From the NCBI GenBank assembly GCA_025056455.1, contig JANWVY010000002.1, forward strand, positions 110,737 through 174,736: a DNA stretch of 64,000 nucleotides, in the 5' to 3' direction. Each line of letters starts with the position of its first letter. Within the stretch, counting starts at the first letter, position 1. Source of the stretch: Bryobacteraceae bacterium. Lineage in GTDB: Bacteria; Acidobacteriota; Terriglobia; Bryobacterales; Bryobacteraceae. The notes beneath the pieces were generated by a model. The model saw only the letters and a program-made list of their open reading frames with translations, was not told the origin of the DNA and searched no databases. Below are positions 36,043 to 45,769 of this stretch, in pieces. The translations under genes and the position numbers were made by a program.

Positions 36043-37440
36043 TCACCCCAGGTTTGGACCAGGTCTCTTCCGCGCCCGCGGCTCCTCCCTTTCGATCGTT
36101 TCCTGGGACTCCGGGATGCGCCCTTGATCGTTTGTCTCCTCAATCCACTGCTCAAGAACCCGGCGTAGGCGCTTGAAGGTCGCCGCATGCTCCGGCTGGC
36201 CTATGAAATTCCTTACTTCGTGCGGATCTTGCTGAAGGTCATACAGTTCCCATTCAGGCTTGCGTTGGGCCATCCACTGCGCTTGAACCGGATCCAGCTT
36301 TCCCTTCGCGTACAGCTCTTTCATGACGACTTGCGTGGGGTAGTTTTTGGAAATGTACTCGTTGTACTGCGTATAGGGACGGTCCGGCATAAAGTTCCGG
36401 ATGAGCTTATAGCGGTGATTTCTCACCGCACGAATGCGATCCACGGTCATATCGCAGCGGTCACGGGCGGTAAAGACAAACTGGCGGGGGTGGGGTGAGG
36501 AAAACAATGACTGCCCGTGAAACAGCTCCGGGCGTGGGATACCAGCAATCTCGAGAGTTGTGGCGGCGATATCCAGGGCGCTCACCAGGTCCTGGCGTAC
36601 CGCTCCGGCTTTGGTCACGCCGGGCCAGCGGACAAGCAGCGGCACGTGTGTTCCAGGATCGTACAGCCATTGTTTTCCACGAAGTAAGCACCGGCCGTTA
36701 TCGCCGAAAACGAAAATCACCGTGCGGTCGAACAAGCCGTCTCGCCGTAAGGCGCGAACGACGGCGCCCAGCTGCTGATCCCAAAGGTTTACGGCTTCGA
36801 GATAGTTGGCCACTTCATCGCGTACGGCGGGGTGGTCGGGATAGTACGGCGGCAGGTCAACCTTCTGAGGATCTACCAAGCGCGCTTGTTTCCGCGCGAG
36901 TTGCCACATGGGGCCTTTGTGTGGGGCGGTAAAGTTGATTTGGGCAAAGAAGGGCTGGCCTGGAGCACGCTGGTTCCAGTGAGTCCCTTCAAACGGCTTT
37001 TCCTCGAGCTGAAAATTGAAGTCGGTTTTACCCGAACCGCGGACGCCGTCTGCGATCTCAAGAACGTTAGCCGTAAAGTAGCCTGCCTCCCGCATCCGGT
37101 GCGATACCAGGCGGACGGTGGTAGGCAACCGGTAGCCATCGCGGCGGTGGCTGCGATGATTGTGGGTTCCCGTGGTGGTCTGATACACCCCAGTGTTCCA
37201 AGCAGAACGGCTGGCCGAGCATACTGGCGCGGGCGTGAAACAGTGTGTGAAACGTACGCCCTGCTCGGCGAGGGCGTCGGCGTTGGGAGTGTGAACCAGA
37301 CGGTTCCCGTAACAGCCAAGCTGCGGGCCGAGATCATCGCCAATGATCCACAGGACATTTAGGCGCTCTTTTCTTGATTGCGCCAACCCGCGCAGCCAGG
37401 GCGCGCCCCACGCAGCCAGGGCCGATCTTCGCGTCACCAT
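36043..37440 (-). CDS. Sulfatase, type I (formylglycine-dependent)
   Basis: 465 residues. The N-terminus MVTRRSALAAWGAPWLRGLA is RR-type and may be an export signal. NVLWIIGDDLGPQLGCYGN carries the metal-binding Asp pair. CSASR at 74-78 is the C-x-A/P-x-R motif in which the Cys is converted to formylglycine. Later motifs are AFTAPHKGPMWQL-like, VIFVFGDNGRCLLRGKQWLY and DVRNF-type C-terminal elements (ELYDLQQDPHEVRNFIGQPE). It probably removes sulfate from a polysaccharide. The maturation enzyme is not in the window. Confidence 0.92.
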   Translation of the reverse strand: MVTRRSALAAWGAPWLRGLAQSRKERLNVLWIIGDDLGPQLGCYGNRLVHTPNADALAEQGVRFTHCFTPAPVCSASRSAWNTGVYQTTTGTHNHRSHRRDGYRLPTTVRLVSHRMREAGYFTANVLEIADGVRGSGKTDFNFQLEEKPFEGTHWNQRAPGQPFFAQINFTAPHKGPMWQLARKQARLVDPQKVDLPPYYPDHPAVRDEVANYLEAVNLWDQQLGAVVRALRRDGLFDRTVIFVFGDNGRCLLRGKQWLYDPGTHVPLLVRWPGVTKAGAVRQDLVSALDIAATTLEIAGIPRPELFHGQSLFSSPHPRQFVFTARDRCDMTVDRIRAVRNHRYKLIRNFMPDRPYTQYNEYISKNYPTQVVMKELYAKGKLDPVQAQWMAQRKPEWELYDLQQDPHEVRNFIGQPEHAATFKRLRRVLEQWIEETNDQGRIPESQETIEREEPRARKRPGPNLG

Positions 37441-37538
37441 CTTCTCGGTAATTCTTTTATCATGCTTTCAGGCGAACTTGGTCAAACGGCGGCCGCAGAG
37501 AGCGGAGCGGCAAAAAGTTCGGAAAGAGGCAAGGCAGA

Positions 37539-38960
37539 GTGCGGGAGTTCGTTCTAGCGACTATTCGCCGTTATGCCATGGTTGAACCTGGCCAGCGGTT
37601 GGGAGTCGCAGTCAGCGGTGGACCTGACTCGGTGTGTCTGCTCGATGTGCTGGTTGAGTTGCGCCAAACCCTTCGCATCGATCTCGCCGTAGTTCACCTG
37701 GACCACCAGCTCCGCGGGGCAGAATCGGCTCGCGATGCAGAATTTGTCCTCGAGCTTGCGCATCAGCTCGGGCTGGACTGCTACCTGGAGAAAGCGCAGC
37801 TTGAGAGGACCGAGCGAGACGAGAATCTGGAGCAAGCCTGCCGCAAGGCTCGCCGCGCGTTTTTCACCCGCCTCATCCGCAGCGGCGTCGTGCAACGCAT
37901 CGCCACCGGGCATACCCGCTCGGATCAAGCCGAGACTGTGCTCATGCGCCTGTTACGAGGGGCAGGCACGACGGGACTGGCGGGGATCCTGCCTGTGACG
38001 GCTGAAGGCCTCATCCGTCCGCTCCTCGGAGTCTCGCGAAAACAAGTGCTTGACTACCTACAAGAGCGCAACTTGAGCTTCCGGACAGATCAGACCAACC
38101 AGGATCGATCGCTATTTCGCAACCGCCTTCGCTGGGAGGTTATTCCCATTCTTCGTGAGCAAGGCAATCCGGCTTTCGAGCAGCAGTTAGCCCAGCTGGC
38201 CGAACTAGCGCAAGCCGAAGAGGCCTACTGGCGCCAGGAAACAGCTCGCCGGGCTAAAGAAGGACTGACTACCCGGCCCGGCTCAGTATTCATGCGTTGC
38301 TCTTGGCTGGGTGAGCAGCCCCTGGCCCTGGCACGCCGTATCATCCGTCACGCCTTGGAACAGGTCAAAGGCGATCTGCGGCGCATTGAATGCCATCATG
38401 TCGAGCAAGTGCTCGAATTAATTCGGGACCACGAGGGTCATGGCCGCTGCCAGCTGCCCGAGCTAGACGTTTGCCGCTCGTTTGACTGGCTCCGAATCGC
38501 CCGGAAAGAGCAACCCGCAGAGTGGCCTCGGGGAGCAGCCTGCTTGTTGAACGTGCCTGGCCAGACGAGTCTCGGCCCGGTGCAGATTGAAACCAGACTT
38601 TTGCCAGGCGTTCCAGGGGAATGTGGCTATAATGAAGGCAAGGGAGAGGCCAGTTCCTTTTGTTTTCTCAATTGGGACTTGCTCGAAAAACCTCTGACGT
38701 TACGGTTCTGGCTACCTGGAGATGAGTACCGGCCTGGTGGAGCCCCGGGGCCGCAAAAGTTGAAGCAGCTGTTTCAAACCCACCGCGTCCCTCTGTGGGA
38801 GCGGCGTTATTGGCCCGTCATTGAGCAGGGCGGAAACGGGCAAATCGTTTGGAGTCGCCGTTTTGGCCCAGCGGAAGGTTTTCAGGCCTGCCAGTCGGCT
38901 TCGTTAGTGTTGAGAGTGGAGGAACACGGAGATGGGGCGGGGGGATTCCAAGATCAGTAA
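37539..38960 (+). CDS. tilS: tRNA(Ile)-lysidine synthase
   Basis: 473 residues from a GTG at 37539 with AAGG upstream. SGGPDS at 26-31 is the PP-loop ATP-binding motif. VVHLDHQLRGAESARDAEFV, IATGHTRSDQAETVLMRLLR and IRPLLGVSRKQVLDYLQERN follow in TilS order, and the C-terminal TilS_C-like domain ends with KLKQLFQTHRVPLWERRYWP. It attaches lysine to C34 of tRNA-Ile(CAU) so that it reads AUA. The pairing with ftsH downstream is a common bacterial order. Confidence 0.94.
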   Translation: MREFVLATIRRYAMVEPGQRLGVAVSGGPDSVCLLDVLVELRQTLRIDLAVVHLDHQLRGAESARDAEFVLELAHQLGLDCYLEKAQLERTERDENLEQACRKARRAFFTRLIRSGVVQRIATGHTRSDQAETVLMRLLRGAGTTGLAGILPVTAEGLIRPLLGVSRKQVLDYLQERNLSFRTDQTNQDRSLFRNRLRWEVIPILREQGNPAFEQQLAQLAELAQAEEAYWRQETARRAKEGLTTRPGSVFMRCSWLGEQPLALARRIIRHALEQVKGDLRRIECHHVEQVLELIRDHEGHGRCQLPELDVCRSFDWLRIARKEQPAEWPRGAACLLNVPGQTSLGPVQIETRLLPGVPGECGYNEGKGEASSFCFLNWDLLEKPLTLRFWLPGDEYRPGGAPGPQKLKQLFQTHRVPLWERRYWPVIEQGGNGQIVWSRRFGPAEGFQACQSASLVLRVEEHGDGAGGFQDQ

Positions 38961-39094
38961 GGGAATCTCGAAATCAAGTTGCTGGCCGCGGGCGTCAGTA
39001 AACTTGGGGTGGTTCTCGAAAATGTCTTCCCGCTTCTTGGCGTTTGCTCGCCCGGCAGACCGTTCCCCAGAGTTGAATCTACCCTTGGAGAATC

Positions 39095-40993
39095 ATGAAC
39101 TCAAACGTTAAGACCGCAATCTTTTGGGTTGTCTTGATCTGCATTGCCGTCCTGCTTTACACCGTGGTGAAGCACGGCAAGGGGAGGCCGGATCAGCCAC
39201 TCACCTTTTCCCAGTTCCTCTATCAAGTGGAAAACGGCAAGGTGAAGAACGTTGTCATCTCTGGCAACGAAGTGCGCGGCGAATACACCGATGGAACCGG
39301 CATCCGCACCACCATTCCACTGAATTACCCGGACATCTACAAACTGTTGCGGGAAAAGAATGTGGGTATAGAGATCAAAGAAGCCTCTTCGGGAAATTGG
39401 GTTTCGATTCTCATCAACGCCGTCCCGTTTGTCTTGCTGCTGGCTTTCTGGATCTTCATGATGCGCCAGATGCAAAGCGGTGGCAACAAAGCGTTGAGCT
39501 TTGGCAAAAGCCGCGCCCGTCTGCATTCTTCACAGCAGAAGAAAGTCACCTTCAAGGATGTTGCCGGTGTCGAAGAGGCAAAAGAGGAGCTCCAAGAGAT
39601 CATTGAGTTTCTCCGTGAGCCACAAAAGTTTCAGAAGCTCGGCGGGCGAATTCCCAAAGGTGTCCTGCTGATCGGCTCGCCTGGCACAGGAAAGACGCTG
39701 CTAGCACGAGCGATTGCCGGCGAGGCGAATGTCCCGTTTTTCTCCATCTCCGGTTCTGATTTTGTGGAGATGTTTGTGGGAGTGGGCGCCAGCCGTGTGC
39801 GGGATCTCTTTGAACAGGGGAAAAAGAACGCTCCTTGCATCATCTTCATCGACGAAATTGACGCCGTGGGCCGGCACCGCGGAGCAGGTTTGGGCGGAGG
39901 ACATGATGAGCGGGAACAAACGCTCAATCAACTGCTGGTGGAGATGGACGGCTTTGAGTCCAACGAAGGCGTCATCCTCGTGGCTGCGACCAACCGCCCG
40001 GACGTTCTCGACCCAGCTCTGCTCCGGCCAGGACGCTTTGACCGGCGCGTCGTGGTGGGCCGCCCGGATGTCAAGGGTCGCGAGCAAATCCTGCGCGTTC
40101 ATACCAAGAAGACTCCCCTCGGCGACGACGTCGATTTATCCGTTCTGGCTCGTGGCACCCCTGGTTTTGCCGGTGCAGATCTCGCCAATTTGGTGAACGA
40201 AGCAGCGTTGATTGCCGCACGCCAGAATCGCAAAGTGGTCACCATGGCGGATTTCGAACTCGCCAAGGACAAGGTGTTAATGGGAGTTGAACGCCGGTCC
40301 ATGATGCTCACTGATGAGGAAAAGCGCAACACGGCTTACCATGAAGCAGGTCATGCCCTCGTTGCAGCCAAGCTCCCAAGCGCAGACCCCGTTCATAAAG
40401 TCTCGATCATCCCACGTGGCATGGCGCTGGGCATCACCATGCAATTGCCCACTGACGACAAACACTCTTACAAGGAGGAGTATCTCCGGTGCCAGCTCGC
40501 CATCCTGATGGGCGGACGCGTTGCCGAAGAGATGTTCATGAATCACATTACGACGGGGGCCGGTAACGACATCGAGCGCGCGACGGACCTGGCGCGCAAA
40601 ATGGTGTGCGAGTGGGGCATGAGCGAGCTCGGTCCTCTGAGTTTCGGTAAAAAAGAAGAGCAAATCTTCCTTGGGCGAGAGATTGCGCAGCATCGCGATT
40701 ACAGTGAAGAAACGGCAATCAAGATCGACGAACAGGTACGCAAGCTGGTGATGGGCGGATATGAGGAGGCGAAGCGCATCATCACGGAAAACCGTGAAGC
40801 GCTGGTGCGTATCGCAGAGGCTCTGTTGGAACGTGAAGTCTTGGATGGCCAGGAAGTTCGCCAGCTGGTGGATGGTGTTCCGCTGCCTGCCCTTGGCAGC
40901 TCCCGCACCACCGCACCGAAAGAAACAACCCCCCGGCCTGAGGAAGGCTTACGGGTGCCCCCGTTGATGGAAGGCGGTCCACAGCCGGCGTGA
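39095..40993 (+). CDS. ftsH: ATP-dependent zinc metalloprotease FtsH
   Basis: 632 residues, ATG with GGAG upstream. Two transmembrane helices (about 6-26 and 106-126) enclose a periplasmic domain. AAA+ domain: GSPGTGKT at 194-201, [12 protein letters not shown] (Walker B), and [15 protein letters not shown] with the second region of homology. The protease has HEAGH at 416-420. The C-terminus is Pro/Thr-rich. It degrades membrane and short-lived cytosolic proteins at the inner membrane. It lies 134 bases after tilS and overlaps the next gene by four bases (GTGA). Confidence 0.97.
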   Translation: MNSNVKTAIFWVVLICIAVLLYTVVKHGKGRPDQPLTFSQFLYQVENGKVKNVVISGNEVRGEYTDGTGIRTTIPLNYPDIYKLLREKNVGIEIKEASSGNWVSILINAVPFVLLLAFWIFMMRQMQSGGNKALSFGKSRARLHSSQQKKVTFKDVAGVEEAKEELQEIIEFLREPQKFQKLGGRIPKGVLLIGSPGTGKTLLARAIAGEANVPFFSISGSDFVEMFVGVGASRVRDLFEQGKKNAPCIIFIDEIDAVGRHRGAGLGGGHDEREQTLNQLLVEMDGFESNEGVILVAATNRPDVLDPALLRPGRFDRRVVVGRPDVKGREQILRVHTKKTPLGDDVDLSVLARGTPGFAGADLANLVNEAALIAARQNRKVVTMADFELAKDKVLMGVERRSMMLTDEEKRNTAYHEAGHALVAAKLPSADPVHKVSIIPRGMALGITMQLPTDDKHSYKEEYLRCQLAILMGGRVAEEMFMNHITTGAGNDIERATDLARKMVCEWGMSELGPLSFGKKEEQIFLGREIAQHRDYSEETAIKIDEQVRKLVMGGYEEAKRIITENREALVRIAEALLEREVLDGQEVRQLVDGVPLPALGSSRTTAPKETTPRPEEGLRVPPLMEGGPQPA

Positions 40994-41622
40994 TTCCCCG
41001 GTTTCCGGTCTATCTTTTCGACGTCGACGGCACCTTGTTAGACTCGGCTGCTGACATCTGCGCCGCTGTGCGGGAAGCGCTTAAGGATACGCCCGCAATC
41101 AACAAAGAAGACGCTTATTTCCGGCGCTTTATTGGCCGCCACCTGTTTGAAATGTTCGCTGAACTCTTCCCCGATTCCTCCCTCGAACAGAGGGAAAAGT
41201 GGCTGGCCGATTACCGGACCATTTACGCAGCGCGGGGACATCGCCAGACCCGCCCTTATCCTGGAGTCGTAGAGGCCTTAAGCCGTCTTCCCGGGCGCAA
41301 ATCGACGGCCACCACGAAGGGCACGCCGACCACCCGTTCCGTGCTCGAGAAATTTGGCCTCCTGCCCTATTTCGACCATGTCCAAGGCACAGACGGATTC
41401 CCCGCGAAACCTGAGCCAGACGTCATTCACAAATCCCTCGAAGTGTTTGGCGTTTCCCCCGATCAGTGTTTGATGGTCGGCGATGCGCCTTCAGATATGG
41501 CGGCTGGAAGGGCCGCGGGCGTCAAAATTTGCGCCGTTCGCTATGGCTACGGAGACCACAGCGAAATGGCCGCTTTCGAGCCCGATTACTGGATCGACGA
41601 TTTGAACGAATTAGTGGGTTGA
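40990..41622 (+). CDS. HAD-family phosphatase (phosphoglycolate phosphatase-like)
   Basis: 210 residues from a GTG that overlaps the ftsH stop. Motif I is [12 protein letters not shown], motif II is in KSTATTKGT, motif III is KPEPDV, and motif IV is [12 protein letters not shown]. The helical cap fits the phosphoglycolate phosphatase/Gph subgroup, but nothing in context fixes the substrate. Translational coupling to ftsH suggests a shared message; functional links are not evident. Confidence 0.87.
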   Translation: MIPRFPVYLFDVDGTLLDSAADICAAVREALKDTPAINKEDAYFRRFIGRHLFEMFAELFPDSSLEQREKWLADYRTIYAARGHRQTRPYPGVVEALSRLPGRKSTATTKGTPTTRSVLEKFGLLPYFDHVQGTDGFPAKPEPDVIHKSLEVFGVSPDQCLMVGDAPSDMAAGRAAGVKICAVRYGYGDHSEMAAFEPDYWIDDLNELVG

Positions 41623-41671
41623 GAACAGCTAGCACTGCCCCCGACCGTAGTCTCGATAGCCTCGGAAGCTT

Positions 41672-42496
41672 CTAACGTGGCTCGGTCGGACCTGGATGCA
41701 GGCGCTCGGATTTCCACCGCAAGAGGTAACGCTCAAGACGGCTCACCGCCGCACCGACAATGAGCACGACGGCAGCCAGGATGCACATTCCAGCGAAGAC
41801 CCCTGCTGTATCAAAAACACCTTCCGCCTGCGCGATGAGATAGCCAATGCCCTGGGAGGCGCCAAGATACTCGCCCACGACAACGGCAATGATGGCGAAT
41901 CCGATCGAGATGTGCAAACTCGAAAAGATCCACGTCAACGCGCTAGGAATGAGTACGTGCCGGAGCAACTGGCGTTCGCTGGCGCCGAGCATCCGCACAT
42001 GGTTCACAAGCCAGGGATCAACGTCCCGCACCCCTTGAAACGTGTTGAAAAACGCAATGAAGAAGACAACCGTCACTCCCAAGGCCACCTTCGACCAGAT
42101 GCCTAAACCAAACCACAAGAGGAAGATCGGGGCTAGGACAACACGAGGCAGAGCGTTGGCGATTCGCAAATAGGGGTCCAGAAGCGCTGCAAGGAAGCGA
42201 CGCCGGGCCAAAACAAACCCGCAGACAACACCGAAGGCGACGCCAAGGACGAAGGAAAGCGCGGCTTCGAGCAGCGTTGTGACCAGGTGCCGCCAGACAA
42301 GACCAGTCGCAAAAAGCCTCCACAACCGCGCGGCCACTTCCGAAGGCTGGCTAAAAAAGAACTTGTCAAGGACGCCCAGGCGCACGCCTTGTTCCCAAGC
42401 AAACAGCGCCAAGACCCCCAAGAGGACCTGCCAGAAGACGAGGGGGACCGCCGCAAGCTTAGCGGGCAAGCTGCAGGGTTTGGCCAGATCGCTCAT
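41672..42496 (-). CDS. ABC transporter permease (SsuC/TauC/ThiX-like)
   Basis: 274 residues from the ATG at 42494-42496 (MSDLAKPCSLPAK). About six membrane helices with the BPD_transp_1 EAA-type loop (VDPWLVNHVRMLGASERQLL). The C-terminal helices are FAIIAVVVGEYLGASQGIGY and ILAAVVLIVGAAVSRLERYL. The start lies 38 bases inside the ATPase gene, so they are cotranslated. Family members import sulfonates, nitrate, taurine or thiamine precursors. There is no substrate-binding protein beside the pair. Confidence 0.88.
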   Translation of the reverse strand: MSDLAKPCSLPAKLAAVPLVFWQVLLGVLALFAWEQGVRLGVLDKFFFSQPSEVAARLWRLFATGLVWRHLVTTLLEAALSFVLGVAFGVVCGFVLARRRFLAALLDPYLRIANALPRVVLAPIFLLWFGLGIWSKVALGVTVVFFIAFFNTFQGVRDVDPWLVNHVRMLGASERQLLRHVLIPSALTWIFSSLHISIGFAIIAVVVGEYLGASQGIGYLIAQAEGVFDTAGVFAGMCILAAVVLIVGAAVSRLERYLLRWKSERLHPGPTEPR

Positions 42497-43259
42497 AGCT
42501 TCGCTGCACCTCAAGGCGTAAATCGCGCCAAATGGCGCGGTAAATTTCCCGAAATGCGTCCTCTGTTTTGATATCAATCAAATTGCGTGGCCGCTCTAAC
42601 TCAATGGGATAGCGACCCACAATCCGGCTACCAGGGCCGGCCGAAAGCACGAGCACTTCGTCAGCCAGTGCAATCGCCTCTTCGAGATCGTGCGTGACGA
42701 ATAAAACGGTGTTTTTCGTGCTGGACCACAAATGCAGAAGCTCCATCTGCATTTGAATGCGCGTGTGCACGTCGAGCGCAGCAAAGGGCTCATCCATCAA
42801 CACAATGTCCGGCTTCGTGATCCAAGTCTGCGCCATGGCGACGCGTTTGCGCATACCGCCGCTGAGCTGATGGGGATAACAATGAGAAAATGCCTCCAAG
42901 CCGACCCGGCGAATCCACTCGCGGGCGAGGGTTACCGATTGCTCCTTGGGAAGTCCAGCAAGGGCTGGCCCAAGACGGACGTTGTCGAGAACGGTCTTCC
43001 AGGGCAGCAGTACCTCTTGCTGAAACACATATCCAGCGCGCCGATTGATGCCTGTGAGAGGTTGCCCAAATACCTCGATGACACCTGTGCTTGCTTCGAT
43101 CAAGCCGGCCGCCAGATTCAGCAAAGTGGACTTCCCGCAACCAGATGGACCAACAACTGACAGGAAAGCTCCCAAGGATGCTTCCAGGTGGATGCCGTCG
43201 AGCACCGGATAGTTTGCAAACTGTTTGGAAACTCCTCGGAAGACCAGGGCTGGGGTCAA
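42459..43259 (-). CDS. ABC transporter ATP-binding protein (SsuB/TauB/ThiZ-like)
   Basis: 266 residues from a TTG at 43257-43259; AAGGAG lies about 14 bases upstream and no better start is visible. Walker A is GPSGCGKST, Q-loop YVFQQEVLLPW, signature LSGGMRKRVAMAQ, Walker B DIVLMDEPFAALD, and the H-loop is LFVTHDLEEAIAL. This is the ATPase of the nitrate/sulfonate/taurine import class. The permease gene overlaps its 3' end. Confidence 0.9.
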   Translation of the reverse strand: MTPALVFRGVSKQFANYPVLDGIHLEASLGAFLSVVGPSGCGKSTLLNLAAGLIEASTGVIEVFGQPLTGINRRAGYVFQQEVLLPWKTVLDNVRLGPALAGLPKEQSVTLAREWIRRVGLEAFSHCYPHQLSGGMRKRVAMAQTWITKPDIVLMDEPFAALDVHTRIQMQMELLHLWSSTKNTVLFVTHDLEEAIALADEVLVLSAGPGSRIVGRYPIELERPRNLIDIKTEDAFREIYRAIWRDLRLEVQRSYERSGQTLQLAR

Positions 43260-43553
43260 AGGATGGCTTGTGACTCCTTGGAATTTAGCGGTTTCGGATT
43301 GCTTCGCAGATGCCGCGCGGCGGCAAGCAATAAGACTCGCACTCCGCCATCACGGCTTCACACCGCGACGTTTGCTTGCATGATACAACGAGCCGGCAGT
43401 CGAAGGCAGCAATTGCCCCGGACTCAGCAATTTTCCTCGCTCTCCGCGCCCCTGCCTCTCGGGGCAAGCTAGAAATCACGAGTTCGCCGGCCGCCCCTTG
43501 CTGACGGCTGCGCCAGTGCTCTTATGCGGCAATTTTTGGCCTGCGGCCCCACT
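43260..43553. other. 294-base gap without a supported gene
   Basis: This lies upstream of the ABC ATPase on the minus strand. TPP riboswitch core sequence was looked for because of the ThiX/ThiZ resemblance and was not seen. A 64-codon minus frame at 43285-43479 is cysteine-rich but has no ribosome site. Confidence 0.5.
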
Positions 43554-43916
43554 TCAGGCCGCGTGCACGCTGGCTGCCGGCTCTGGAACATCGACATGGT
43601 CACGGGCGATAGCTAAGTCGAAATACTCATCGCCGGCGGTTTGCGAGAAGATCTCAAGCGCCTGTCGAAAACAGGACTGCGCCTCTTGCGTTTTCCCATG
43701 AGATTCATAGAGCCGGCCGAGCTTGATCAGGACCTCCGCCATCTGGATGTGAGAACGGCCAAATGGTTTCCCTGGTGCGGGCAGGGACGTTTCGGCCCGG
43801 GTCAAGGCCTCCTTGTAGTAGCGCTCGGCCTCGGCCCACTCGCGCCGCCGGCGGGCTGCATCGCCCATACGAAGCAGTTCGGCGATCGGGGCCGGGTTTT
43901 GGGTATCGGGCGCCAT
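43554..43916 (-). CDS. Small TPR-motif protein
   Basis: 120 residues from the ATG at 43914-43916, with GGGGTGG eight or so bases upstream; a longer start 11 codons earlier lacks a site. It has two TPR-like helix pairs: LLRMGDAARRRREWAEAERY and AEVLIKLGRLYESHGKTQEA. No signal peptide or membrane helix. Probably a small adaptor; the partner is unknown. It stands alone between the ABC genes and the mannonate-dehydratase-like gene. Confidence 0.75.
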   Translation of the reverse strand: MAPDTQNPAPIAELLRMGDAARRRREWAEAERYYKEALTRAETSLPAPGKPFGRSHIQMAEVLIKLGRLYESHGKTQEAQSCFRQALEIFSQTAGDEYFDLAIARDHVDVPEPAASVHAA

Positions 43917-44055
43917 GAGCCACCCCCCATCAACAAAGACGCAGCCCACAGAGCAGCGGTTCCGGTGATTCGTGAAGGCCCTGCTGTAGCTTACGCGCGC
44001 TCGTTGCTGATCGCCTCACCACTCTCAACGTGTGCCCCCGACTCATCCGCCGTCC

Positions 44056-45132
44056 TTAACCAACTTCTTCGTTGGCCCGTCGCAGGAGGGCGCGCATGTA
44101 GGCGAGGCAATACGCAGTCCCAGCTCGCCGCATTCCATCATCGCCTGCCAGCCGCGGCACATGGTCCGCAACAATGGTTCCACTGAACTTCACCTGGCGT
44201 AATGCCTTCATCACTTGGTACATGTCCAGGTAACCATCATCGGGGAAGGTTTCGTGAAACTCGGGCAGTGGAGTGCTCACGTTGCGAAAATGAACATCGA
44301 CAATCTTGCCTCTGCCGCCAAAATCTTGGATCATCTCAAACACATCCTTACCCATTTGTTTTCCGCCTTCGCTCCAGGTTCCGACGCAAAAGGTAAGTCC
44401 CCAGTGGCGGCTTGAACCAGCAATTTGCTCCGCCCGGTGATAGCCGTCGGCGTGGACAAAGATCTTGGCGACTCCGTTCATCTTGGCGACTGGCGGATCG
44501 TCGGGATGAAGCGCCAGACGCACATCGGCTTTCTCGGCAACCGGCAAAACGGCTTTCATAAAGTAGGTGTAAGAAGCCCAGATATCCTCGGCGGAGTACT
44601 CTCGTTCAAAGGCCTGTTTTTCTATCTTTTGGCGGAAATCTCTCAGACTGAACTGCCGCGCCGTGTAGCCCCGTGGCGTAACAACTTCAGCAGTTGTATA
44701 GGTGTTAGCGGGGTGCCAATCGTAGTTGGCCACAGGAATGCCCAGCCTGCCACAGTCACGCAAGAAGCGACAGTACGTTTCGATTACCTGATCGCGATTG
44801 CCCCGTCCGAGCTGCAAGTCCACGTTGCGATAAGCGTAGTGCACGGCGGAGAAAATTTTCATTCCAAACTTTGCTAGCCGCTGCTGAGTCGATTTCATGT
44901 ATTCGTATGGCGCTTCATTGCCAAATTCGATTCGGCACCATTGAATTCCGAGTTGACGGAGAAATAGCAAGTCGTCATCGGATAGGTTCCGAATGGGCAT
45001 GCGATGACTTAGCTTGATGTTTGTGGGATCCTGCTCGTCGAGAACCGGTCGCTGGCTTGCACGTTGCGCCGCAGCGGGCCAGAAATGAGCCGATGCGGAG
45101 GAGGAAACGAGGAACTGGCGGCGAGTGTTCAT
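44056..45132 (-). CDS. Mannonate-dehydratase-like TIM-barrel protein with RR export signal
   Basis: About 358 residues from the ATG at 45130-45132, starting MNTRRQFLVSSSASAHFW, which looks like a Tat signal. The barrel shows IQWCRIEFGNEAPYEYM, IPVANYDWHPANTYTT, VRLALHPDDPPV, FCVGTWSEGGKQMG, KIVDVHFRNVSTPLPEFHET and IVADHVPRLAGDDG, resembling UxuA (mannonate dehydratase) with its His, Cys and Asp metal residues. UxuA is usually cytosolic, so the signal is odd. The substrate may be a uronic-acid derivative. The beta-helix and Oar genes upstream fit such a role. Confidence 0.78.
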   Translation of the reverse strand: MNTRRQFLVSSSASAHFWPAAAQRASQRPVLDEQDPTNIKLSHRMPIRNLSDDDLLFLRQLGIQWCRIEFGNEAPYEYMKSTQQRLAKFGMKIFSAVHYAYRNVDLQLGRGNRDQVIETYCRFLRDCGRLGIPVANYDWHPANTYTTAEVVTPRGYTARQFSLRDFRQKIEKQAFEREYSAEDIWASYTYFMKAVLPVAEKADVRLALHPDDPPVAKMNGVAKIFVHADGYHRAEQIAGSSRHWGLTFCVGTWSEGGKQMGKDVFEMIQDFGGRGKIVDVHFRNVSTPLPEFHETFPDDGYLDMYQVMKALRQVKFSGTIVADHVPRLAGDDGMRRAGTAYCLAYMRALLRRANEEVG

Positions 45133-45191
45133 CGCCACTGAGCCTATCAAAGACACGGGCCAGCGGCTATTCCGCTTGAGGGAAACGCCTG

Positions 45192-45605
45192 TCAGTGAAC
45201 CGTGTAGGGCGCTTTCAAGGCAAAGGGTGCGATTTCGACGTCAAACTGGCTGAGATCAGCGCGAATCATTTGGTAGCTGCCGCGCATGACGCCCATCGCC
45301 GTGCGGAGCCGGCACCAGGAGGAGTACTTAAATGACTCACCAGGCGCAAGCACCGGCTGTTTGCCCACCACTCCCGGGCCGCGCACTTCCTCCACCCGGT
45401 CCAGCGCATCGGTAATGATCCAGTGACGGCTGACCAGTTGCACTGTTTCGCTTCCCTGGTTGGTAATTCTGACCGTGTACTGAAACACCCACTCGCCAAG
45501 ACTGGGCCGGGAGTGCTCTGGCACATAGCGAGACAGTACCTCCACCCGGATCGAATTGGTGACTGCATCAGAGACAGGAGCAAGCGTTAGCGGGCCCTCG
45601 GACAT
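45192..45605 (-). CDS. apaG: ApaG-family protein
   Basis: 137 residues, one fibronectin-III-like ApaG domain: IRVEVLSRYVPEHSRP, VFQYTVRITNQGSETVQLVS, RHWIITDALDRVEEVRGPGV with the GxGxxG-type VRGPGVVGKQP, and GVMRGSYQMIRAD near the end. ApaG has been linked to Co/Mg homeostasis in gamma-proteobacteria; the mechanism is unclear. GGAAGTGAG lies before the ATG at 45603-45605. Confidence 0.9.
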   Translation of the reverse strand: MSEGPLTLAPVSDAVTNSIRVEVLSRYVPEHSRPSLGEWVFQYTVRITNQGSETVQLVSRHWIITDALDRVEEVRGPGVVGKQPVLAPGESFKYSSWCRLRTAMGVMRGSYQMIRADLSQFDVEIAPFALKAPYTVH

Positions 45606-45769
45606 CGTTTCTCACTTCCATGGTAGCAACGCTTTTGCTGGAGCGGCGGCGGGAATCCCGATTGAAGCGAGAGCGATAACGCGGTTTCAACCCACGGCCG
45701 AAAGCTCCAATCCATCCGCTGGCACTGCGAAAACCAACAGCCTCTTTCGGCAGCCACACGGCTCCTTCT

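Noticed and set aside
43285-43479. 64-codon minus-strand frame with six cysteines in about 33 residues
   Set aside because: It starts at a GTG without a ribosome site, has no known domain and lies in the gap upstream of the ABC ATPase. Chance composition is more likely.
43260-43553. TPP riboswitch before the ThiX/ThiZ-like transporter genes
   Set aside because: The conserved TPP core sequence is not present on the minus strand.
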